NCBI GenBank assembly: GCA_963626085.1
Contig: CAVFVJ010000007.1
Location: forward strand, 1 to 38,801
Direction: 5' to 3'
From: Colivivens sp963626085
Lineage (GTDB): Bacteria; Bacteroidota; Bacteroidia; Bacteroidales; Bacteroidaceae
Length of the DNA: 38,801 nucleotides
Numbering within the stretch: the stretch's first letter is position 1; each line of letters starts with the position of its first letter. Both the position numbers and the translations under genes were made by a program. Below are positions 33,556 through 38,801 of this stretch, one piece after another. The notes beneath the pieces are model-generated. The model was not told the DNA's origin. It worked only from the letters and a program-made list of their open reading frames with translations, and did not search any database.

Positions 33556-34917
33556 TCACAATGAATGGGTCAGATAAAACACTACGAGACCTACCCCCCA
33601 AGCAACAAGCACCCTCCATGTGATATGATTGAAATACCACCTCAGGCTGACCTTGGCTACCTCTGATACCGCATGACCGGCAAGAGTACCGACATAAAGC
33701 AGGCTGCCTCCCATAGCAGAACAGAAGGCTAGCAACTGCCAATAGATTCCGTTCTGCACGAACATCGACCCTGTCTCCATCGCATCATGCTCGAAGAGGT
33801 TCAGTCCCACCATCACGAGCGGTATGTTGTCTATCACACTTGATATAAGTCCCAACACGCCACCGTAGATGTACACGTTGTGGATGTGCGTACTCAACAA
33901 TCCACTCGCATACCTCAACGCTCCGCACTCCACTAATGCTCCAATTGCAAGCGTCGCTCCAAGGAAATAAAGGATGAGACGCATGCCTATAAACTCAGTA
34001 TTGCGGATATACTTGTGCTGCACGAACAGTCTGTTGCCGTTCCTCTTAAAAGTGAAAAGACTTTCAAGCAACCATATAAGGGCAAGCACACACAGTGCGC
34101 CTAAGAACGGAGGCAACTTTGTCACACTATGAAATGTGGGGATTGACCACAGCGACGCTATTCCCACGAACAACAGGACGAGTTTCTGCCACGGAAGAAG
34201 CAAGGCATCGTCACCGTCAAAACGGTTGAGGATGGATGTTACCTCTATTTTTCCCACAAGCAACCTCGATATGAGCAGGTTGAACGTGCAAAGGCTGGCA
34301 AGTACTGGGAGTATCAGTCCACCGGCAAACGATGAAGGGGTCACTACCCCATCCACCCAAAACATGAGCGATGTCATGTCGCCAATGACAGTGAACGAAC
34401 CACCGAGTATCGCACTGATGAGTATCACACAAGAATAGACTGTCTTCTGTCTGTGCGAAGCCACTATCTGGTCGAGGATGGTCATCATCAGCACCACTGT
34501 TGTAAGGTTATCCACATTAGCAGAGATTATGAACGTAAGGGCTGACAACATCCACAAGAATTTCTTGCTACTGCGTGTACGCAACCACACCACCAGCGAG
34601 TCGAACACCCCATTGTTGTTCATTATCTCCACTATGGTATTGGTGGCAATCAAGAACAGTATGACCTGACACGCCTCATTAACATATTTCATTATCACAG
34701 TGTTGGCGATGAAGTCGCCCGACAGTCCTGCAATCTGATAAGCCGGATAGCCCATAAGGTTAAGGAAGTCGGCACCGTGCAACATGTACACCACCCAAGC
34801 GCTGACACCACAGAACATGGCCACAGCTGCCCGGTTGATATGAGTGACGGAAACTGAACTCATCATAATGCTTCCTACCAAGACTATCGCTACAATAGCT
34901 AAAGTTGTGACCAACAT
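33556..34917 (-). CDS. nhaD: NhaD-type Na+/H+ antiporter
   Basis: 453 aa with about a dozen hydrophobic helices. Family marks are ISANVDNLTTVVLMM (about 133-147, Asp in an unwound helix), GDMTSLMFW, and SSVIDNIPLVM in the second half, an inverted repeat of the first Asn/Asp motif. It exchanges cytosolic Na+ for external H+ across the inner membrane. No close promoter is clear; a tRNA-Gly lies 85 bp upstream on the same strand. Confidence 0.87.
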   Translation of the reverse strand: MLVTTLAIVAIVLVGSIMMSSVSVTHINRAAVAMFCGVSAWVVYMLHGADFLNLMGYPAYQIAGLSGDFIANTVIMKYVNEACQVILFLIATNTIVEIMNNNGVFDSLVVWLRTRSSKKFLWMLSALTFIISANVDNLTTVVLMMTILDQIVASHRQKTVYSCVILISAILGGSFTVIGDMTSLMFWVDGVVTPSSFAGGLILPVLASLCTFNLLISRLLVGKIEVTSILNRFDGDDALLLPWQKLVLLFVGIASLWSIPTFHSVTKLPPFLGALCVLALIWLLESLFTFKRNGNRLFVQHKYIRNTEFIGMRLILYFLGATLAIGALVECGALRYASGLLSTHIHNVYIYGGVLGLISSVIDNIPLVMVGLNLFEHDAMETGSMFVQNGIYWQLLAFCSAMGGSLLYVGTLAGHAVSEVAKVSLRWYFNHITWRVLVAWGVGLVVFYLTHSL

Positions 34918-34976
34918 ACGATGAACATTACATAGGGGTTATACATAGTTTTCTTTTGGGTCAAGGATGCAATGCC

Positions 34977-34998
34977 GATAGTTTGTCCCAAAACTATC
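34977..34998 (-). other. Hairpin after tRNA-Gly(CCC)
   Basis: GATAGTTT (34977-34984) pairs with AAACTATC (34991-34998), loop of 6. There is no T-run on the minus strand, so it may aid tRNA 3'-end processing or be a weak terminator. The rest of 34918-35002 shows nothing further. Confidence 0.4.
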
Positions 34999-35002
34999 AG
35001 TG

Positions 35003-35075
35003 AGCGGTAGACGGGGCTCGAACCCGCGACCTTCGGCTTGGGAAGCCAACGCTCTGCCAACTGAGCTACTACCGC
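35003..35075 (-). tRNA. tRNA-Gly (anticodon CCC)
   Basis: 73-nt cloverleaf on the minus strand. Acceptor GCGGTAG/CTACCGC, discriminator T, anticodon loop TTCCCAA, T-loop TTCGAGC. CCA is not encoded. Its own -7 box is at 35101-35108. Confidence 0.96.
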
Positions 35076-35100
35076 ATTCACATCGCTTGCTAATCGGATG

Positions 35101-35129
35101 CAAAGGTACAAAACTTTTGTCACACACAA
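35101..35129 (-). promoter_or_regulatory. Promoter of tRNA-Gly(CCC)
   Basis: TACCTTTG (35101-35108) on the minus strand with TTG (35127-35129) 18 bp upstream. Confidence 0.65.
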
Positions 35130-35151
35130 GACATAGCGAACAAAGAAACTT

Positions 35152-35192
35152 AAAAAAAAGAAGAGAGGAGCACTTTTTTTTAGGTGCTCCTC
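35152..35192 (-). terminator. Terminator of the SRP RNA
   Basis: Perfect 9-bp stem GAGGAGCAC/GTGCTCCTC (35165-35173 with 35184-35192), then on the minus strand TCTTCTTTTTTTT. The T-run fixes the direction of transcription as minus. Confidence 0.85.
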
Positions 35193-35198
35193 CTATGA

Positions 35199-35299
35199 GG
35201 GTGGGTAAGCGAACTACATCGCGCCGCTACAACCTGTTGCCTTTGCTGCGGTCAAGCCCTGGAGGATTCGCAGGGAGCTGGCCGTATAGGACTTACCCA
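35199..35299 (-). ncRNA. ffs: Signal recognition particle RNA (4.5S type)
   Basis: About 101 nt from TGGGTAAG to CTTACCCACCC, whose ends pair and leave a short ACCC-like 3' overhang, as in 4.5S RNA. The core reads GAATCCTCCAGGGCTTGACC, then GCAGCAAAGGCAA. This resembles SRP RNAs with GAATCCCCCAGG...AGCAAGGG, and the 3' half shares GCAGCnAAGGCA, GATGTAG and CCCACCC with the E. coli molecule. Consensus promoter and terminator both lie on the minus strand. It binds Ffh, whose gene is about 0.8 kb away, for co-translational membrane targeting. A less likely alternative is another small structured RNA; covariance-model matching would settle it. Confidence 0.72.
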
Positions 35300-35320
35300 T
35301 GTGATGTCCGTTTGCAAGTG

Positions 35321-35352
35321 CAAAGGTAGCACATTTACGGAAACCGACCAAA
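35321..35352 (-). promoter_or_regulatory. Promoter of the SRP RNA
   Basis: On the minus strand TTTG (35349-35352), 20 bp, TACCTTTG (35321-35328). Predicted start about 15-20 nt before the mature RNA. Confidence 0.8.
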
Positions 35353-35423
35353 GAATGACAAGATTTTTTCATCACCTTCTTCATTTTAGGCACGCACCAC
35401 GCTGTTTCCTCATGGTTTTTCCG

Positions 35424-35431
35424 TACCTTTG
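35424..35431 (+). promoter_or_regulatory. Probable -7 box of the dedA-ffh-folD operon
   Basis: TACCTTTG, about 30 nt before the dedA ATG; the -33 box is weak. Confidence 0.6.
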
Positions 35432-35461
35432 CACCTCAAACCAACATATAATAAGCTTATT

Positions 35462-36109
35462 ATGATCGTCGAACTCTTCCAATCAGCACTCGACAACCTC
35501 AACTACGGTTGGATTATACTGCTGATGGCCATCGAAAGTTCATTCATCCCCTTCCCCTCGGAAGTGGTGATGATACCTGCTGCCTATGCAGCCGCCTCAC
35601 GCGGTGAGATGTCGTATGTGGCAATCATTGCCTGTGGGACTCTCGGAGCACTCATCGGGGCACTCGTCAATTATGTCCTCGCCTACTACCTCGGCAGACC
35701 GATAGTCTACTCGTTCGCCAACAGCCGCTTCGGCCACATGTGTCTGATTGACCAGGCCAAAGTGGAGAAGGCAGAACAGTACTTCGACCGCCACGGTGCG
35801 ATGTCCACACTCATCGGCAGACTCATCCCTGCCATACGGCAGTTGATCTCCATCCCTGCCGGTCTCGCCAAGATGAACCTCGTGCCTTTCATCCTCTACA
35901 CATGCATAGGGGCGACCCTGTGGAACTGCGTACTGGTAGGCATCGGTTACGTGTGCCACACCACCATACCCGAGAAAGAACTCATTGACACGATAGCCCA
36001 CTACAGCCACATCATAGGCATCATCGCCATAGTCGCTGTGGTTGCTCTGGTAGCATACCTTATATATATAGGTGTAAAGAAAGACAATGGCGTGAAGAAA
36101 CAGCAATAA
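35462..36109 (+). CDS. DedA-family membrane protein
   Basis: 215 aa from the ATG at 35462; an earlier TTG overlaps the promoter and is rejected. The family motifs are visible: FIPFPSEVVMIPAAYAA (conserved Pro/Glu in the first re-entrant region) and GRLIPAIRQLISIPAG (conserved GR...PxxR...PAG). About five hydrophobic segments, the last near the C-terminus before a short basic tail. DedA proteins are inner-membrane proteins linked to lipid carrier recycling and envelope homeostasis; the exact substrate here is unknown. First gene of dedA-ffh-folD. Confidence 0.9.
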   Translation: MIVELFQSALDNLNYGWIILLMAIESSFIPFPSEVVMIPAAYAAASRGEMSYVAIIACGTLGALIGALVNYVLAYYLGRPIVYSFANSRFGHMCLIDQAKVEKAEQYFDRHGAMSTLIGRLIPAIRQLISIPAGLAKMNLVPFILYTCIGATLWNCVLVGIGYVCHTTIPEKELIDTIAHYSHIIGIIAIVAVVALVAYLIYIGVKKDNGVKKQQ

Positions 36110-36123
36110 AATTACGGAAAAAG

Positions 36124-37455
36124 ATGTTTGAGAACCTGAGCGAACGACTGGAACGGTCGTTCAAGATACTGAAGGGTGAAGGTAAAATCACCGAAATCAA
36201 CGTTGCCGAGACGCTCAAGGATGTGCGGAAAGCACTCATCGAAGCCGATGTGAACTACAAAGTGGCAAAGACCTTCACTGATACCGTGAAGCAGAAAGCC
36301 CTGGGACAGGACGTGCTGACAGCCGTCAAGCCGGGACAACTCATGGTGAAGATTGTACACGACGAACTTACAGCACTGATGGGAGGACAGGCAACCGAGC
36401 TGAACCTCACCAGCCGTCCGTCTGTCATCCTCATGGCAGGACTCAACGGAGCAGGGAAGACCACTATGAGTGGCAAGCTGGCACTCTTGCTGAAGAACCA
36501 GAAACACCGCAAGCCACTGTTGGCGGCTTGCGACACGTTCCGTCCAGCAGCCATGGAACAACTGCGCGTACTGGCAGAACAGGTGGATGTCCCCATCTAT
36601 CTGGAGCCTGGGGCAACGGACCCTGTACAGGTAGCACGGAACGCCATACAGGAAGCCAAGGCCAAGGGACATGACACCGTCATCGTGGACACTGCAGGAC
36701 GACAGTCTGTGGACGAACAACTGATGGTGGAGATACAGAACATCAAGGCAGCGTGCACACCCGACGAAACCCTCTTGGTAGTGGATGCCATGACAGGACA
36801 AGACGCTGTAAACACTGCCAAGATATTCAACGAAAGGCTCGAGATAGACGGTGTAATCCTCACTAAACTCGACGGTGACACGCGAGGTGGAGCAGCCCTG
36901 TCCATCCGTACTGTCGTTGACAAACCTATCAAGTTTGTCGGCACAGGCGAGAAGATGGAAGCTCTCGACGTGTTCCATCCCGAACGTATGGCAGACCGCA
37001 TCCTCGGCATGGGCGACATCGTCAGCCTCGTGGAACGCGCACAACAGCAATTCGACGAGGAGGAAGCCAAGCGACTGGAAAAGAAGATACGCAAGAACAA
37101 ATTCGACTACAATGATTTCTACAGTCAGATACAACAGGTGAAGAAGATGGGAAACCTCAAAGACCTCGCTTCAATGATTCCTGGTGTAGGCAAACAGATA
37201 AAAGACTTGGACATCAACGACAACGCTTTCAAGAGCGTTGAATCCATGATTGGTTCAATGACCCCTTACGAGCGCGAGCACCCCGAATGTCTCAACATCA
37301 GTAGGAAACAGAGGATTGCTAAGGGCTCAGGCAACCCAATCGAGGAAATCAACCGTATCACAAAGCAGTTCGACCAAATGCGCAAGATGATGAAGACCAT
37401 AGCCAGCCCACAGTTCGGCAAAGCTATGGCAAACATGAAACGAGCTAAACGTTAA
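36124..37455 (+). CDS. ffh: Signal recognition particle protein Ffh
   Basis: 443-aa SRP GTPase that binds signal peptides of nascent chains and SRP RNA. N domain (1-90), G domain with G1 GLNGAGKTT (106-114), DTFRPAA, DTAGR and TKLDGDTRGG, then a Met-rich M domain starting about 320, with SRKQRIAKGSG as the RNA-binding helix-turn-helix and QFDQMRKMMK near the end. 14 bp after dedA. The SRP RNA gene lies about 0.8 kb upstream, divergently transcribed. Confidence 0.97.
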   Translation: MFENLSERLERSFKILKGEGKITEINVAETLKDVRKALIEADVNYKVAKTFTDTVKQKALGQDVLTAVKPGQLMVKIVHDELTALMGGQATELNLTSRPSVILMAGLNGAGKTTMSGKLALLLKNQKHRKPLLAACDTFRPAAMEQLRVLAEQVDVPIYLEPGATDPVQVARNAIQEAKAKGHDTVIVDTAGRQSVDEQLMVEIQNIKAACTPDETLLVVDAMTGQDAVNTAKIFNERLEIDGVILTKLDGDTRGGAALSIRTVVDKPIKFVGTGEKMEALDVFHPERMADRILGMGDIVSLVERAQQQFDEEEAKRLEKKIRKNKFDYNDFYSQIQQVKKMGNLKDLASMIPGVGKQIKDLDINDNAFKSVESMIGSMTPYEREHPECLNISRKQRIAKGSGNPIEEINRITKQFDQMRKMMKTIASPQFGKAMANMKRAKR

Positions 37456-37477
37456 ACCACCACACACCATCACACAC

Positions 37478-38359
37478 ATGACACTCATCGACGGAAAGGC
37501 TGTAGCGACAGCCATCAAACAAGACATCGCTAAGGAAGTGGAGCAGATTCTCAAGGACGGAGGCAAACGTCCACACCTGGCAGCAATACTAGTGGGTCAC
37601 GACGGAGGAAGCGAGACCTATGTAAAGAACAAGGTACTGGCATGTGAGCAGTGCGGATTCAAGTCAACCCTCATACGCATGGAGAGCGACATCACTGAAG
37701 ATGAGCTGCTGGAGCAAGTAAAACGACTCAACGAAGACCAAGACGTAGACGGGTTCATTGTACAGTTACCGCTACCCTCACACATCTCTGAACAGAAAGT
37801 GATTGAGGCAATTGACTACAAGAAAGATGTGGATGGTTTCCATCCAATCAACGTGGGACGTATGTCCATCGGACTACCTTGTTACATCAGTGCCACCCCA
37901 AACGGCATCCTTCAGTTGCTGAAGTACTACAACATTGAGACCAGCGGAAAGAAATGTGTGGTGCTCGGCCGATCCAACATAGTGGGCAAGCCTATGGCAC
38001 AGCTCATGATGCAGAAGAGCTACCCTGGCGACTCCACGGTAACAGTCTGCCACAGCCATACGAAGAACATAAAGGAGGAGTGCCAGTCTGCTGACATCAT
38101 CATCGCAGCAATGGGACAACCACACTTCCTCACCGCTGACATGGTGAAGGAGGGAGCTGTGGTCATCGATGTGGGTACCACACGTGTGCCCGACCCTACC
38201 CGCAAGAGCGGTTTCCGCCTGTCAGGCGACGTGGATTTCGACAACGTCGCACCCAAGTGTTCTTACATCTCACCTGTACCTGGAGGTGTTGGTCCAATGA
38301 CCATCTGTTCACTCATGAAGAACACCCTGTCAGCTGGCAAAAAGGAGTTCTACCAGTAA
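37478..38359 (+). CDS. folD: Bifunctional methylenetetrahydrofolate dehydrogenase/cyclohydrolase
   Basis: 293 aa. YVKNK at 48-52 carries the catalytic Tyr and Lys, DGFIVQLPLP and VDGFHPINVG are FolD signatures, GRSNIVGKP is the NADP-binding loop, and PVPGGVGPMT lies near the end. It interconverts 5,10-methylene-, methenyl- and 10-formyl-tetrahydrofolate for purine and formyl-Met synthesis. 22 bp after ffh, likely co-transcribed. Confidence 0.97.
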   Translation: MTLIDGKAVATAIKQDIAKEVEQILKDGGKRPHLAAILVGHDGGSETYVKNKVLACEQCGFKSTLIRMESDITEDELLEQVKRLNEDQDVDGFIVQLPLPSHISEQKVIEAIDYKKDVDGFHPINVGRMSIGLPCYISATPNGILQLLKYYNIETSGKKCVVLGRSNIVGKPMAQLMMQKSYPGDSTVTVCHSHTKNIKEECQSADIIIAAMGQPHFLTADMVKEGAVVIDVGTTRVPDPTRKSGFRLSGDVDFDNVAPKCSYISPVPGGVGPMTICSLMKNTLSAGKKEFYQ

Positions 38360-38406
38360 AACACGGTAAAATACAAGGCAGAAACGCATTTTTTTGCAGA
38401 ATACCA

Positions 38407-38436
38407 TTGTCGGTTGCGAAATTATGCCTACCTTTG
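38407..38436 (+). promoter_or_regulatory. Promoter of tRNA-His
   Basis: TTG (38407-38409), 19 bp, TACCTTTG (38429-38436). Between folD and this promoter only a poor hairpin with a T7 run (about 38388-38396) is seen as a possible folD terminator. Confidence 0.75.
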
Positions 38437-38464
38437 CACTCGCTTTTGAGAACAGAGCATACAT

Positions 38465-38539
38465 GGTGGATGTAGTTCAGTTGGTTAGAGCGTCAGATTG
38501 TGGTTCTGAATGTCGTGGGTTCGAGTCCCACCCTCCACC
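38465..38539 (+). tRNA. tRNA-His (anticodon GTG)
   Basis: 75 nt including the extra 5' G(-1) typical of tRNA-His. Anticodon loop TTGTGGT, D-loop AGTTCAGTTGGTTAGAGC, T-loop TTCGAGT. The acceptor stem has one mismatch: T6 (38471) faces C67 (38533). CCA is not encoded. Confidence 0.95.
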
Positions 38540-38564
38540 CTTCTCTTTGTCAAACGACAAATGC

Positions 38565-38593
38565 AGACGTGTCCGGGAATCCCGGGCACGTCT
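38565..38593 (+). terminator. Terminator of tRNA-His
   Basis: 13-bp stem with one T/G wobble, AGACGTG-T-CCGGG pairing with CCCGG-G-CACGTCT, loop AAT. Only a modest T-run (CTCGTTTATG) follows. Confidence 0.65.
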
Positions 38594-38633
38594 CTCGTTT
38601 ATGCTACAAGGTTTTGTAAAAGTACAAATAAGA

Positions 38634-38654
38634 TAGTTGTGATATTGACAACTA
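38634..38654. other. Small hairpin downstream of tRNA-His
   Basis: TAGTTGT-GATATTG-ACAACTA, 7-bp stem. No coding signal was seen between 38594 and 38710. Confidence 0.4.
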
Positions 38655-38710
38655 CAGAAAAACACAAAATAAGAGGACTGAAAATACCCCCAAAATATCC
38701 AATTTTTATT

Positions 38711-38784
38711 CACTCGAGTGAATTGATCAAAGCACTCGAGTGGATCGATCAATTCACTCGAGTGAAATGACACCCCCTCTCGAG
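38711..38784. repeat. Tandem CTCGAG palindromes with exact 22-bp period
   Basis: CACTCGAGTG occurs at 38711-38720, 38733-38742 and 38755-38764; a fourth, degenerate CTCGAG is at 38779-38784. All four centres are exactly 22 bp apart. The linkers carry further palindromes (TTGATCAA, GATCGATC). The window ends soon after, with GACCC...GGGTC at 38784-38801, so the array or its gene neighbour may continue beyond the edge. Confidence 0.8.
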
Positions 38785-38801
38785 ACCCTATTTTTGGGGT
38801 C

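Noticed and set aside
35199..35299. SRP-like RNA on the plus strand
   Set aside because: The reverse complement also folds and has GGTCA, but promoter, terminator T-run and the 3'-half match to known SRP RNAs all support the minus strand.
36112..37134. Long minus-strand ORF (340 codons) opposite ffh
   Set aside because: Cys/His/Val-rich shadow of ffh with no family motif, no promoter and no sensible context.
38711..38784. CRISPR array
   Set aside because: Repeats are 10-bp palindromes with 12-bp, partly similar linkers; too short for repeats and spacers, and no cas genes are present.

Overview
This window looks like a chromosomal segment of a Bacteroidales bacterium, most likely Prevotella or a close relative. 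The evidence is the set of Bacteroidota-type promoters (TTTG, 19-20 bp, TAnnTTTG), a type IX secretion gene (porQ), secreted proteins with Bacteroidales-style C-terminal tails, a BspA-like leucine-rich-repeat protein, a dockerin-bearing GH43 arabinanase, MeaB and a glycogen operon of GDE, GT4 and GH57. No phage, conjugative element, intact insertion sequence or CRISPR array was seen.

Layout. 1-2400: htpG with a strong terminator. 2500-5100: a translationally coupled pair of secreted proteins, a small protein with a sorting-type tail and a HEXXH metallopeptidase. 5100-10640 is the accessory region. It holds a SprT-like protease driven by a captured promoter and leader, a 47-aa peptide gene downstream of an LRR protein with a long leader, a frameshifted Rpn/PD-(D/E)XK gene, and an AAA-ATPase/PD-(D/E)XK gene bracketed by two copies of a REP-like hairpin element. 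10360-12820: tandem 21-bp palindromes, then the arabinanase gene, followed in frame by an orphan C-terminal tail. 12900-14620: an acyl-CoA ligase. 14867-26317: a tightly packed six-gene minus-strand cluster meaB-porQ-cmk-ispH-topB-alpha-2-macroglobulin. 26600-26764: tRNA-Gly(GCC) and tRNA-Leu(CAG). 26942-32534: a Crp/Fnr regulator divergent from the GDE-GT4-GH57 glycogen operon. 32592-34917: a lipid kinase and an NhaD antiporter. 35003-35299: tRNA-Gly(CCC) and the SRP RNA. 35462-38359: dedA-ffh-folD. 38465-38801: tRNA-His and an array of CTCGAG palindromes with exact 22-bp spacing.

How the parts fit. PorQ belongs to the machine that exports and anchors tailed cargo, and several secreted proteins here carry or have lost such tails. 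The SRP RNA and the SRP protein Ffh are encoded within about 0.8 kb of each other. The most unusual material lies at 5.7-10.7 kb (mobile or decaying nuclease-family genes, GTAG-hairpin repeats, captured leader, orphan tail) and at the right edge (22-bp phased palindromes). All functional statements are from reading the sequence; no database search was run.
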